In this document: positions 34,252-45,719 of the stretch, in pieces
How positions within the stretch are numbered: position 1 is the first letter of the stretch
Layout of the letters: each line of letters begins with the position of its first letter
Source: Rosa chinensis
Lineage: Eukaryota > Streptophyta > Magnoliopsida > Rosales > Rosaceae
DNA length: 64,000 nt
Direction of reading: 5' to 3'
Assembly: GCF_002994745.2 (NCBI RefSeq)
Contig: NC_037092.1
Coordinates: 68,733,823-68,797,822 of the forward strand
Notes under the pieces: generated by a model
The model's input: only the letters and a program-made list of their open reading frames with translations
What the model was told of the DNA's origin: nothing
The model's database searches: none
Translations under genes and position numbers: made by a program

Positions 34252-34746
34252 ATGAAGAGAGGCAGAGAAGATGATCAGCAGACCCTGGATTTGGTCAATT
34301 GTTTGATGCTACTATCCAAAGTAGACCAAAATGACTCCTCCTCAATCAAAAAACAAAAGATCTCGGACCGTGTCTTTGTTTGTAAGACGTGTAATCGGGA
34401 GTTCTCGTCGTTCCAAGCCCTCGGAGGCCATAGAGCAAGCCACAAGAAACCGAGCGGTGCAGACCAGTTACAGCTTGCACAGCCCAGCTCGCCGGCAAAG
34501 CCCAAGAAGCACGAGTGTCCGATCTGCAGGATGGAATTCGCAGTTGGTCAAGCGCTTGGGGGACACATGAGGAGACATAGAGATGTTATGAGTTCTGCTG
34601 CGGAAAGGATTCGGGCGGCAGCTGTGCCGGTATTGAAGAAATCAAATAGTAGTAAAAGGGTATCGTGCTTGAATCTGGATTTGAATTTGGCACCGCCGGG
34701 ATATCCGCATCTTTATGATTTGACAGAGTTGCAGTTAACTTCTTGA
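34252..34746 (+). CDS. C2H2 zinc-finger repressor, ZAT11/ZAT18-like, copy 4
   Basis: Intronless, 164 residues. Fingers CKTC..QALGGHRASH and CPICRMEFAVGQALGGHMRRH are intact; the inter-finger linker is shorter than in copies 1-3 (HKKPSGADQLQLAQ). MKRGRE, the leucine-rich stretch LDLVNCLMLL and DLNLAPPGYP are present, and the tail is YDLTELQLTS. MEF in finger 2 and AAERIRAAA after it are shared with copy 5, so copies 4 and 5 form one subgroup. The ATG at 34252 follows the same ACCTTAGCT-type leader end. Predicted nuclear EAR-type repressor. Confidence 0.93.
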   Translation: MKRGREDDQQTLDLVNCLMLLSKVDQNDSSSIKKQKISDRVFVCKTCNREFSSFQALGGHRASHKKPSGADQLQLAQPSSPAKPKKHECPICRMEFAVGQALGGHMRRHRDVMSSAAERIRAAAVPVLKKSNSSKRVSCLNLDLNLAPPGYPHLYDLTELQLTS

Positions 34747-34911
34747 TATAATTAGATCTTGCTCAGTTTTTTTTGTGTAGTGTTTGCATATATTGATCTA
34801 CTGAATATATTGCTCCGGCTAGGTTAGCGGTGAATTTCTATTGTAGTGTCCATTTTTTATTTTCTGGAACGTATTGAATTTGCTATTAGAGGTGATTTTT
34901 TTTTCTATTAT
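34747..34911. other. 3' flank of ZAT copy 4
   Basis: Short 3' sequence up to the retroposon; CTAGGTTAGCGGTGAATTTCT is the paralogous 3' motif. Confidence 0.45.
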
Positions 34912-35985
34912 TTTTTTTTTTAGAAAGAAAGAAAATACATTCAATCAATCGAAAGCAAACAGTTGGGGGAGGGGGGACATAGACCGAAACCCCAAGAAAC
35001 CGCGGTTACAGATACCATCCGGTCAAATAATGGGCCCAAACTCTAACCACAATACACCTCCTACTAAGGCTACTTTGAACCGATGATCCCGAATGTCCCA
35101 GTAGTACCTTGTAGTTGACAGCCAAATGACAGCGTCCTCTTCAACACCGTGTCTAAAAAGTACCAGACCACGTGTAAAGGATCGCTTGTCAGCAAATCGA
35201 CCGCTACACTGAACCAAATCGTCCTCGGGAATGACACCATTGACATGGCATAGCACATAGACCTAATCCTATCTCCAAAGAGTAGGAACACAACTCTAAC
35301 TCAAATGAGTAGGGACTTATTAACCCTAACTGACAAAAACAAAACCCTAACAAAAACCAATAAGAAAACATTGCAACCCACAATCCGCCGCCAAGCACAG
35401 GTCACCAGACCATAAGTAACCACCGCCGTCGCTGGATTGGTGTTGGCATTGTCACTCCACTCCGCTGCAGATCTGAACTGTGGTGGGCCCCAACCGTCAA
35501 AACCCATCCATCGTGGCCATCCTCCCCCCAAAAGGACAAAGCGGCCTGAAGAAAACTCCTCCAAGAACCCACCTGCTCCGTTGCCTCCCTTCGACCCCTA
35601 ACACAGCAAACCAGACCCAACAGTGACGCAAACCACCTTTGCCTCCCCCTCCAGCGTCGGACGCTCCTATTTCAGACAAAGGTCTGCACAACTTGACCCA
35701 GTCGAAGCCACACCTCTCCCTTGACCAGATCGGAACCTCCCTCAGCTAAACCGACGACCTCAAACAAGGCAGAGAAAAGTCGCCTGCAATGCTTCCGCCT
35801 CCACCACCTCGAAGATACCAAATCCCCGTCCGGCAACAACCAACATGTGCCGGCGAGACCAGAGGCCCACACCAGAGATGGGGCGCCACCGGACGAGGCC
35901 GCCCAACCAACACCGAAAAAACCCAAGGTTTCAGAGAAAAACCTAGGACCTCCGATATTCCCTATGTTTGAGTGTGAATTTAATT
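34912..35985 (-). mobile_element. Polyadenylated retroposon, minus strand
   Basis: A 19-bp direct repeat, TGA, nine T and CTATTAT, occurs at 34893-34911 and 35986-36004 and is read as the target duplication. On the minus strand the insert runs from near CATAGGGAATATCGGAGG through GGTCCTAGGTTTTTC to an A-rich tail (T run at 34911-34921). GC-rich interior with several minus frames and no known domain. Same style as the inserts at 9625-10765 and 25233-26194, though sequence similarity is modest. It begins only about 165 bp after the stop of ZAT copy 4. Confidence 0.8.
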
Positions 35986-36004
35986 TGATTTTTTTTTCTA
36001 TTAT

Positions 36005-36507
36005 AGTATTCAGTTTAACATATTGTCTATACTTTTATTTGTCTCTAATTTGAGAGAGGGCAGGTAGTTCGTATGCAGTTTGTTGGAACTAATTAGATTC
36101 ACCTGTTCGATCATCTCCTGTGAACATGCAGTCAAATAACTTCACTAACACCATGTTGTGCAAGCTTTCACACAATTTTGGTCTCTGAACGTTCATACAC
36201 ACACACACACACACACACATACATATATAAGCCAAATTGATGATCATTAGGGCATCCAAAACTGCAATTTACAATTATGAACACGAACTGTTCAGGTTGG
36301 ACAAATTTGGTTCGTTCATTGATTTAATCGAGTTTGATACTATAACAATCATTAATTTGACTGAAAATTTGCAGAAGTGATCTATACATTAGGACCTAAA
36401 AAGTAAACGGTTAAGATGTAAATATGTGATCGAAAAGTGTTCAAAATATGGAAAGGAGTGCAAATTTTCAACCAAATTGATGATCGTTAAGGCATCCAAA
36501 ACTACAA
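36005..36507. other. Intergenic with (CA)n
   Basis: (CA)n at about 36197-36220. AAATTGATGATCRTTARGGCATCCAAAACT occurs twice (about 36235 and 36475), each followed by CAATTTA, showing a local duplication. Confidence 0.5.
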
Positions 36508-36515
36508 TTTATACA

Positions 36516-36850
36516 CAGGGGCGGATCCAGAAATGTTTCTCAAGTAAGGCAAGACTCAAAGTAAATAGTAAGGATATATTCAGTAGGTCAATATATCCTA
36601 CGAAGCTTGCCTATTTTGCCCATTTCTACCATATTTCTCCCAGTTTTGCCTCATTTCTGTCATTTTCACATATATAGTTTGTCTATGTCAAACTTATTAA
36701 GGCTATATTCAGTACCAAACTTGCCTATTTTACCATATTTCTGCCCTATTTCTGCCATTTTTGCCCAGCTTGCTTATACCAAATCTATGTAAACTCAAAA
36801 ATCCAGTTTAGGCAAGTGCCTAAGCTGGGCTCTATGTGCATCCGCCCCTG
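36516..36850. mobile_element. hAT-type MITE
   Basis: Inverted ends CAGGGGCGGATCCA and (right, reverse complement) CAGGGGCGGATGCA. Target duplication TTTATACA / TTTACACA (7 of 8) at 36508-36515 and 36851-36858. The interior repeats CTTGCCTATTTT and TTTCTGCC. No coding capacity. Confidence 0.88.
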
Positions 36851-36858
36851 TTTACACA

Positions 36859-37232
36859 CACACACACATCACATAAACCATGCATGACTTTCTGTTATAT
36901 AATGATACAAGATTACAAGTTTAAGTTTTGCTAATTGCCTTTCTCCTCCTTAAATTATAGAGGTTTAAATATTGCAATAAAAAAGTGAGAAATTATAGAG
37001 GTCTAAGTAGTGTAAATTTCCAAAGAGATTTGAGATTTTGGACGAAACTAATGGCAATTAAAATTAATTATTTAGGTAATGGTAAAACTTTGAAATGAGC
37101 TTAAGTAAAAATGATATGGATTGTGCCAGAAGTTGTAAAATTAAAGAATCGCCTTTAAAGTGGGTATAGATGGAAATGGAATATGTAATCACACCAAAAT
37201 TGGTTGATGATGAAAATGAAGAGCATTCCTAT
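36859..37232. other. Intergenic
   Basis: TATAGAGGT(C/T)TAA(A/G)TA occurs twice (about 36956 and 36994). No gene. Confidence 0.4.
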
Positions 37233-37406
37233 ATCTTATGTAATCACACCTAAGCCATCAGCTATCACTCATTAATAGTTAGACTCTTTAAGTTTCTAGA
37301 AGTCTTTGATAAATGCTATTTGAGGACAGGTTTTAGTACGTATAGGTTTCAAATTAGAAATGAAATTGAAAGTGTTGGGGGTAGGAGTGAAATTCTTTAA
37401 TCCTCT

Positions 37407-37448
<42 letters not shown>

Positions 37449-38010
37449 GAAAGTGTTATATTTAAGTAGTTTTTTTTTTTCCGGGTAATCCCTTGTGTTA
37501 AATGAATATTCATTTGTTATTTGTTGTTTACTTTTCAACTCGATCAGCTCCTATTACGCACGGACACGTGGTGGGGATGACCAATCACTGCCCAGCAAGG
37601 GGGATGTTTTGGGTATTGCACTTGAGGGAGCAGGGGCAGTTTCAAAAAAGATGGAAAATTTCCTTTCTTCTGATTGGGTGGCCCTAAAGCCATGTGGTGG
37701 GGAAATCCCCACTTAAGAATTTTTCCTATATATATATATGTGTGTGTGTGTGTACCTATAAAACCTTTGAAACGAGATAGTTCCCCACATCCAACGCAAA
37801 TGGTTGTTAGGGAATTATTGAATAAAGTATGTAAAGAAAATCCAACACAGAGTTTTAGAAACTTAAGAGTCTTAAGTATTAATGAGTGATGAGTGATAGC
37901 TGATGGCTTAGAAAACTAAATCCAGTACAGAGTTCTAGAAACTTAAGAGTAAGTCTAACTACTAATTGAGTGATAGCTGATGGCTTAGAACACTAAGGTG
38001 TGATTACATA
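37233..38010. repeat. Inverted repeat pair with a duplicated right arm
   Basis: The left arm 37233-37305 (CTTATGTAATCACACC, TAAGCCATCAGCTATCACTC, TTTAAGTTTCTAGAA) is inverted at about 37926-38006. A second, shorter copy of the right arm lies directly before it at about 37850-37915. Between them are (AT)n at 37413-37446, (TG)n at about 37738-37752, and ACACGTGGTGGGG. This may be a decayed transposon; no target duplication was identified. Confidence 0.7.
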
Positions 38011-38018
38011 AGTGCTAT

Positions 38019-38130
38019 CACTTTGTACTGGATTTTTTATACATACATAGAGAACTAGAAAGTACATGACTAGAGAATTCTAGAGACTTTCTAGTTCTCT
38101 ATGCATGTAAAGAAAATATTGTACAAAGTG
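38019..38130. repeat. Small hairpin with about 45-bp arms
   Basis: CACTTTGTAC (38019-38028) pairs with GTACAAAGTG (38121-38130), and inside it ATAGAGAACTAGAAAGT pairs with ACTTTCTAGTTCTCTAT. The apical loop contains TAGAGAATTCTAGA, itself nearly palindromic. It resembles a MITE or a precursor-like foldback; no evidence of expression can be read here. Confidence 0.7.
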
Positions 38131-38349
38131 ACAACTATACCTGGATATTTGTAGTCAGAATGGACTATGAAGTATGATGAAATAATGTACAGAAACACAG
38201 TGACATACCACTGTGCAATCTTCATTGAACAACTTTTGCTCATGCCACAAAATATTAGACACCGTTGACTAAAAAATTAATCATTTCAAAAAAAAAAAAT
38301 ATCGAAGAACATAAAGAGAGTAACGATATCATTTTAGAACGTTCTCCAA

Positions 38350-38472
38350 ATGCTTATTATAATTTGAGGTTTAGGCTCAATGTCCCTCTCTTATATTCGG
38401 CAGTTTTATTGATCAAGACTTAAAGGCAATCGCACTAGCCTTTTATTATTAAAAAAAAAAAAAAAAAAAAGG
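38350..38472 (+). mobile_element. Truncated LINE-like 3' end with poly(A)
   Basis: GAGGTTTAGGCTCAATGTCC followed by about 80 bp and an A-run of about 20 at 38452-38471. Resembles 15079-15204. No target duplication found. Confidence 0.45.
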
Positions 38473-39791
38473 TAAGGATATATAATCAAGAAAAGAGTCA
38501 ATTACCATATAAGGAATTCAATTCAACTCAAATATATATCCCAACTTCTCAAACATGGAAAATAAAGGTCAGACCTGGGGGTGAAGGCTTTGAATTCATT
38601 AACATCCCACAGAGAGGATGAACCATTCTAAACCGAATGGCTGCCCAAAGTTATCCAAACTCAAAATAAAAAGCTCCAAGTAGAGAGAAGTATCCCTTCC
38701 CAAAGAAAACTAAAATCAATGAGGAAATTCAGTTGCAATTAATCCACTAATTATCAGTTACATCCTCCCCTAGTTATTGTAAATCCTTGAAAATATTTTA
38801 CCTAATAACTCAGTCATGGAGAGTGCCCAAGATGTCTTCCTCCCGGTATAAATGGAACCTGCTGCAAAAGTCTTGTGGGCAATCCACAAGAAATCCAAAA
38901 GTCAAACCCATTAATTAAAGGAAAAGAAACTTTCACAGCCAACGGGATCGCATTTTCAGCCTTATCCTTTGCTCCTGGACCAACACATAGAAACGTATTA
39001 GATTTAAATCATTCGAGAGCATGTCAATGGTGGAGGTCGGAGGACAAGAGAGATTGTAGAAATCGGGTTAGAATTAGGTCACGTTAGAGATTCGATCCCT
39101 TCGAATATCACACAAAAAAGTACTATAAGAAGTGGAAACTGGAACTTTGCCATCATCTACTTTTCCTTTCATTACCCAACATTAATTTGAAAGCTATTGA
39201 ACAGAAGATATGGAGCATGCTTGGTGCAAGCCGCAAGGCTAATAAGGAATAATTAATATAGAGCATGCTTGTTTTTCTTTTTATTTAGTTTGTGTCTCTG
39301 TGGGATCCTCTTGACTCTAGACTGGAAATTCTCGAAATCGATCATTCTTTACTTTCTCAAATCCGAATCTATCATTGGGCATCGCCGTTTTCAACGATCT
39401 TTATCTTATGCCTTCTGCCGTCGTTTGTGAATATGCTCTTTGAACGTTCATGTTAACCGGGACTTCTTTGCTCCCATACATGGAAAATTTTTCGATCGTG
39501 CAACGAGGGAATCCCTCGGAGGGATTGCTCACTCTTTGGATGACAGCCCCTTTAATCCCTTTTTGGATCTTGTTCCTTTCACTTTTCTTCAATTTCTTCA
39601 TTTTTTTCCAGCAGAGAAAGTTATCCGATGTGGAGGTGATCTGCAATTTGATCTTCCTTATATCACTAACAATCATGCTCACCTGATCAGAAGTTCTAAG
39701 AAACTATGAGAAACAAGTTTTGGAAATTTGGTTGATGGATGCTACTTCTGTCACCATATTTTGATTCTCCCCTACAAAATCACACAAATAC
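38473..39791. other. Intergenic, unassigned
   Basis: Several short frames only. One at 39440-39709 (89 codons, HVNRDFFAPIHGKFFDRATR...) continues upstream in another frame, but I recognise no domain. GAGCATGCTTG is repeated at about 39212 and 39261. Confidence 0.4.
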
Positions 39792-39800
39792 AATATATAT

Positions 39801-40210
39801 GAACAATTCTTAGGTTTACCCCTAGGGTGAATGAGCATATTCACCTCCATTGTCGATTAACGCATAATAACTTTATAATTTTCTAATCCAACCGTTCATG
39901 TTGTATAACGTAATACAAAGATTAGCTTTGTAAAAAATCAATCAAATTGAAGACTTTTCAGTTATTCATTTCTATGAAATACATTGACGGTTCATCATAA
40001 TAGTAGTAAGTGTTGTTAGAACCATCCATTTGTTTGATTTATTAGATAATTAAATGATATCTGATTCGATTAGTTTTTTACAGAGATGATCTTTAAAGGC
40101 TAATTTAAGATATGGACGGTTGGATTATAAATTTATTAAATAAAAGTATGTTAATCGACAATAGGGGTGAATATGTTCATTCACCCTAGGAGTGAACCTA
40201 AGAATTGTTC
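39801..40210. mobile_element. MULE-type MITE, GAACAATTCTTAGG family
   Basis: Inverted ends GAACAATTCTTAGGTTYACC, with arms of about 110 bp including ATTGTCGATTAAC and AATCCAACCGT. Perfect 9-bp target duplication AATATATAT at 39792-39800 and 40211-40219. A related, larger element is at 60550-61428. Confidence 0.93.
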
Positions 40211-40219
40211 AATATATAT

Positions 40220-40549
40220 TAATAACAAATAATAATCATAATATTATTGTCATAATAAATTAAATAACAAGGATTATAGAACTTATCTCTTGGATTTATA
40301 GGCTTCCGAAGGACATATTACTCGAAAAGAGTTTAAGGTTGAGGTGTGTAAACACTGCCCTTAGAAGTAGATTTCGCCCCACGGAGACAATGTCTCGGTG
40401 TAGCAGGTTTGTGGCGCTCTACCCTCCAGGGTACAACAACCGTTAATCCTTGTAAGCGAACACTCGCAAACTTGGATCCTAGAATTGCTTGATTCTTTCC
40501 TTTGGCAAAATCTAAAATAGTAAAACTCTCAAAACTTTATGACAAAAAT

Positions 40550-40588
<39 letters not shown>

Positions 40589-41082
40589 ATTTTGAAAGAG
40601 ATGACTAAAGATAAAGAATATGTGTCACTATGGAGTTGCTAGCTAGTATAATTATACAAATTATAAAGAGATTGAATGATAATAGAGGGGTTACAAAATT
40701 GGTAACCGTTATAACCCCCATGTACGAAATAATTACTAGACGGGTTATGATCATGATAAATATATATTAATATGAGTCAATTTGTAATTTATAATCCCAA
40801 TAAGTGCTCTAAAAACAAAATGGAAATTCACAACTCTAAAATTTAAATTGACGCATTTAGAAAATAAGGCAAATATCTTCCATCATATAGTTGTGTATTT
40901 TGAAATATCAACTAAAATTCCAACAACAAGTGCATCTCAGCAACATTTATTAAATTTAAAGCTAAAATTGTGTATTTGTTTCAGCCATCAGATAACTTAT
41001 CATTCATAATCCCTAAAACACTGTCCCTATCATTCATAATCCCTAAAACACTGTCCCTTAAGTAATTAGCAGACATCTCCCT
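40220..41082. other. Intergenic with (GA)n
   Basis: (GA)n at about 40554-40585; CATTCATAATCCCTAAAACA with ACTGTCCCT is repeated in tandem at about 40992 and 41029. No gene. Confidence 0.5.
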
Positions 41083-41372
41083 TATATATTGACAATGTAT
41101 AACATCTTCACTATTGACTCTTGGAACTTTACAAAATTATCGGTGCAATTAATAAAATGATCTACAAATATACTATAATAACTGTGCTTCCTAATCTTCA
41201 TCAACAAAGCAACTTAGAAGTAATTAGGAGGACAATCTCCCTTTGACAATGTATAACATCTTCAGTAATGACGCTTGGAACTTTACAAAATTCTCGGTGC
41301 AATTAATAAAATGATCTACAAATATACTATAATAACTGTGCTTCCTAATCTTCATCTACAAAGCAACTTAGA
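41083..41372. repeat. Two-copy tandem repeat of about 157 bp
   Basis: The unit TTGACAATGTATAACATCTTCA...CAAAGCAACTTAGAA occurs at about 41090-41228 and 41247-41373 with few differences. The LINE fragment that follows used the end of the second copy as its target. Confidence 0.85.
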
Positions 41373-41373
41373 A

Positions 41374-41959
41374 TGCCAGATCACTATCCTTCTTCCATTC
41401 GTTGGAAGCCTCCTCCTGAGGGCTATATATTTTGAAGCTAAATTTTGATGGCTTGGTTGCTGGTAACAAAAATACAGCTGCTGGGTTTGTCATCCAAGAT
41501 CAAGATGGTGCTCCTGTTTTTGTTGGTTCAAGAAACATTGGCATCGCCTCTGTTCCCATTGCTGAAGGAAATGCTGTTCGATCGGGACGGCCTTTACCAT
41601 GCTTTCATCCTCAATTGCAGAAAGCTAGTGGTGGAAGGTCACTCAAAACTGATAATTGACGCTATCAACAAGAAATGTAATCTTCCTTGGTGGCTCCGAA
41701 CTTTAGTAAGGGATATCTACAATCTTGCTACTAGATTTGAAGATATCTCTTTTAATCACATTTCATGGGAAGCAAACTTTGTTGCGAATGCAATCGCGAA
41801 TCAATGTCATTTGTTGAAGACTCCAACTACGTGGAAGGAGAAACCGCCTCTTTCTGCTTTGTCAACTTTTAACTTTGATTAGTTTAGGTCAGGTTGTATT
41901 AGATGTTTCAAGTTGTAATTTATTTTTCCTCCTAAAATTTAAAAAAGAAAAAGAAAAAG
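41374..41959 (+). pseudogene. 5'-truncated LINE: RNase H domain and tail
   Basis: A 13-bp target duplication AAGCAACTTAGAA (41361-41373 and 41960-41972) and an A/G-rich tail mark a 5'-truncated L1-type insertion. The coding part is the reverse-transcriptase-like RNase H domain (RVT_3 type): LNFDGLVAGNKNTAAGFVIQ, then after a frame change near 41580, DGLYHAFILNCRKLVVEGHS and ISWEANFVANAIANQ. The upstream frame is 41432-41580 and the downstream frame runs to the stop after 41879. Endonuclease and reverse transcriptase are gone, so it is inert. Confidence 0.9.
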
Positions 41960-42027
41960 AAGCAACTTAGAAGTAATTAGGAGGACAATCACCGACTTAG
42001 AAGTAATTAGGAGGACAATCACCGACT
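41960..42027. repeat. Short tandem repeat
   Basis: ACTTAGAAGTAATTAGGAGG plus ACAATCACCG, two copies, related to text in the 157-bp repeat upstream. Confidence 0.8.
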
Positions 42028-42290
42028 AGTTTTGATTGTGAATGTCATTGAGATGGGCCGCGTAGATTTGATAGTAAGACACTACTTACTTGTGTGCTTG
42101 CGATGCACGTTTCCTGTACTTGTCTCCTCCTTTTGCGTCTTCCCACCGGGAACCTTCTCTTTTCTTTTTTGACTTTGTTTTTGTGGATAAAGGCCAAAAA
42201 CTCAACAAGGACATCATAACTGTCCACGCGCTGGATACGGATTATAATCCACAGACCACAACAGAAAAGGATCGGATTGTGAATTTGTGA
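42028..42290 (+). promoter_or_regulatory. Distal upstream module of ZAT copy 5
   Basis: GGGCCGCGTAGATTTGATAG, ACTTGTGTGCTTGCGATG, CACGTTTCCTG, CTCAACAAGGACATCATAAC and TGTCCACGCGCTGG match copies 1-4. It is now about 3.7 kb from the gene because transposons separate it from the proximal promoter. Confidence 0.6.
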
Positions 42291-43061
42291 TACAAGAAGG
42301 AACATAAGAAAGTTACCACATGCATAGACTTTGAAGGACGACCATCAGTGGCAGAGAAAGTCAAGGGTCACGTCTAAGAATGTTAATAAGCATCTTCATT
42401 TTCGTTTTGGTCCCTAGCTACTAAGAAAATCCTGGCAATTCTAAACGGGGTCTCTATCAAAATCCTAAAGGCTTGAGATTAAGACACAAGTGGTTAGAAA
42501 CATTGCAAAAAAGTTTAGTCAAGTTAGGATTAGGAATTTCACCTCCAACTTCTAAACTCAATCTAATGTGCGCATTCATCTTGTCAGCTTAATTTGAAGT
42601 GTGAAGAATGAAAACATTCGTATTATTGGAAATGTTGATATGTGAGCATTTCTGACAAATGATGTATTTTCAAGTGCAATATAATTGTAGTCAAGAGAAA
42701 AATTAAAGTTTATCGAAACTTAAAGTTTTGAAACTTAGGAATGTTATAGGCGGTATGTATAAAGATAATTCGCATGATCTGTTTGAAGTCACACTATTAT
42801 CATTTAGTTGCTGAGTTGTTCAATGAGTAGATTTCTGTCCAACTCATAATTCATTGGTAGTCATTATTCATAATTTATTGTTTGTGCTCGACAACCAATA
42901 TTCCAACGGACATATATTTAACACCAGTATCAATCCCTTTCACTCATTTGAACTAACATTATTATCATTTTACATTTCAAACAGAGCTTGGAAATTAGTA
43001 AAGATAACTTGTCATATCGTTTTTAAAATTAAATTTGGCTTTTGACATCTCTCATTGAAGA
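42291..43061. other. Intergenic, AT-rich
   Basis: No gene or element boundary recognised. Confidence 0.4.
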
Positions 43062-43259
43062 CATGTTGGGACCTAACCAAGGTTCAAATTTCAGTTTCAG
43101 TTTCAATTTCGGTACTTCAAATTTAAGGAAATTTCGGAGAAAGTTTCAATTTCGGTGGAAATTTTGGTTAAAATAAAGAAATCACATTAATTGCATTTAT
43201 AAAATGATTTTTTTGAATGAAACTTTTACATAGAGTAAACTAACCTATAATAAACCTAT

Positions 43260-44327
43260 GGGCGCGTCTATTGTCACCCTACCATTTTCTTAGTTCACCC
43301 TACAAATATTTGAATTATTGAAAGACTATATTACTCAAGTGTAAAATGACTACTAAGTACATTAATTTTCTAAAATTCAAATTTGTAAGGAAAAATAAAT
43401 AAATAACCAATGAATTAAATAGAAAGATTACTTAATTTCTCATTAGATAACATTAATCTTCATCTTCTCCACCCAAATTTGCATTTATTACTATTTTTTG
43501 TCTTTTTGTTACCTCTTCATTGTGAATTCGTTATTTAATTAACAAAATCATTTGTATTAACTACATCAAAATCTTTGTAATACCTTTTGTGAACACTGAA
43601 AGTAAAAATCTCAATATCTTCTTCATTGCTCATAGTTGTTAACAAACTAATATTTTGACATAGATTGAAATAGATTAACATTGAAGCAGAAAGAAAAAAT
43701 TAAAAAAATGGAAGTAAATTAGATTATGATTTTGTTAGGAAACTTTAATATTTATAGTTTTTTTATTGGTATAAATTAAATGTGAGATTTTCATTAAAAA
43801 AAATCTCTTTTAATTGGATATGTCATATAAGGATATTCTAGGAAATAGAAATGGGTTACATAAGTAAATTTACTGATTGAAATTAAAATGTATGGTGTAA
43901 TGAGTAAGAGCATCTTTAGCAGACTCTCTATTTTAGCTCCTTAGCTATTTTGGAGAGCATGTTTAGCTTTTTATCTATTTTAACAGCTGCACCAGACTCC
44001 TAAGTGGCTCTCCATTATAACTTTTAGCTATCTCGCTCCTAAATATAGAGAGTGAGATGAGGCTCTCTATAATTTAAAACATTCCTTTTAAGTTATTTTA
44101 TGTAATTTATAAATACATTTAAACTCTTTAATCATCATTTAAAAAATAATATAAATTCAAAATTAGCTAAAATAGAGAGCATTGATACAGACGTATTTCT
44201 AAAGTGGCTAGCCAAAATGACTTTCTAGCTATTTTAGCTAAAATTTAACTAAAAAATGGCTAGTATTACTAAAGATGCTCTAAGTAGGGTGAACAAAGAA
44301 AATGGTATGGTGGAAATAGCCGCACCC
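43260..44327. mobile_element. Non-autonomous MULE with a nested Tourist MITE
   Basis: Inverted ends GGGCGCGTCTATTGTCACC and GGGTGCGGCTATTTCCACC, both followed by CTACCATTTTCTT-like sequence and GTTCACCCTAC. Target duplication TAAACCTAT / TAAATCTAT (8 of 9) at 43251-43259 and 44328-44336. No transposase. Confidence 0.88.
43908..44280. mobile_element. Tourist-like (PIF/Harbinger) MITE
   Basis: Inverted ends GAGCATCTTTAG, 3-bp target duplication TAA on both sides (43905-43907, 44281-44283), about 373 bp, AT-rich with TAGCTATTTTAGC subterminal repeats. Inserted within the MULE, so younger than it. Confidence 0.9.
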
Positions 44328-44500
44328 TAAATCTATTTACAATGTAGTCTTTCTAAAATTATACTTTTATCATAGAATTGTGATATTTAATATGGACGAG
44401 TAATTAACCAGTATTTTAGTAGGTTGCTAAACTAGTGTTTTTATCTATATGTAATTATAATTGTGTTGTATATTGATAATGTGCATGTGATTTACATTTT

Positions 44501-44670
44501 TAATTTTTTTTTTTTTTTTTTTTATGGTTGGAATCCAGTGGGAGGCTTGGTCATCACGCATTTTTCACCAATAATTAGAAAAATACAATCCGGGAGAGGG
44601 GGGGGGGGCGTAATACCAAAACTCCGTGAATGAAAATAAACAAGTACAACAAAAACAATATAAAGTATCA
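44501..44670 (-). mobile_element. Truncated minus-strand retroposon tail
   Basis: A T-run of about 20 at 44503-44523 followed by TATGGTTGGAATCCAGTGGG and a G-run near 44600 resembles a poly(A)-ended insert on the minus strand. Its 5' edge and target duplication were not found. Confidence 0.4.
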
Positions 44671-45034
44671 ATAATAAGAGCTACTACGATGTGGTTTGAT
44701 CCATATGGTTAAACTGCTTCCATTTAGTATCATACAATACTGCTCCCAAGTACATAAATTTTGGAAATGATTTTGGTAGCAGATAAATGCAAAAATGTTT
44801 TTTTGTTGTATTCAACTTGATTGAAAAAAAAAATCAAAATTTCATATTTTCTCTATGAAAATATGAGTAAAAAACTTCATTGTTATTGTTGCCTCAGTGG
44901 CATAAAAATTTCGGTGTGAATTTTTAAATATATTTTGTGTGTAGATATTTCAGAAATTAAGAATTTTGCAAAAATATATTGAAAATTTTGAAAAATTTCG
45001 GAAAACTCCTTACGGAAATGATATAGCATATGAC

Positions 45035-45620
45035 TAGGGATGACAAAAATCCAGAGCGGGGCGGAGCTCCATTGGATACCCGCCCCTAATGGGGGGAGAA
45101 TTCGGGGACAAATGGGGAATGGGGATGGTGATCCCCAATCCCCGCTATTTAAGATTGGGGATGGGGTGGGGATGGTATTGTGATCCCCATCCCCAAACCC
45201 GCCCCAATAATATATACATATATTTAACTTATATATATATATATTTTAATTTTTTTTTATAATATAAATCACAAATATATACATTTATTACTTTACTTTA
45301 ATGACTACACTTTTACTTTAATAGTGTTTTGACTTTTGCACTCACTGAATTATTATTTATGAATTTAATCATGTTTGAAATTTATTTGTTGTAGATTTTG
45401 ATTTTAAAAAAGGAAATATGAGAAAAAATTATTTTATTTATTAAATTCTTATTAGAGATTTGAGGCGGGTTTGGAGGCTTAGTCCCCAGTGGGAATGGGG
45501 ACGGGGAATCCCCAATATATTTTTATTGGGGATTGGAGTGGGGATGAGGGTAGAGAATGACCCCGGGGATGGGGATGGTATTGTGATCCCCATCCTCAAC
45601 CTGCCTCATTGTCATCTCTA
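45035..45620. mobile_element. hAT-type non-autonomous element
   Basis: Ends TAGGGATGACAA and (right, reverse complement) TAGAGATGACAA, with GGGGATGGGGA and its complement repeated inside both ends. Perfect 8-bp target duplication CATATGAC at 45027-45034 and 45621-45628. Confidence 0.92.
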
Positions 45621-45719
45621 CATATGACTTTCATTTCGATATTTCCAAATCACAGAAATTTTAATGAAAATTTCAATAGTTTCGGAGAAATTTAAAACCT
45701 TGTACCTAGAGGAGGGGTC

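Larger units (their letters stand above)
43062..45712. repeat. Nested transposon cluster in the ZAT copy 5 promoter
   Basis: The outer edges are weakly inverted: AAGGTTCAAATTTCAG on the left and GAAATTTAAAACCTTG on the right, with GAAATTTCGG-type repeats next to both. Inside lie a MULE with a nested Tourist MITE, a retroposon tail and a hAT element. Excluding the cluster would bring the distal and proximal promoter modules of copy 5 close together, as in the other units. Confidence 0.6.

Noticed and set aside
39440..39709. 89-codon + frame as a small gene
   Set aside because: No domain, overlapping frames of similar length and no start or splice context that supports it.
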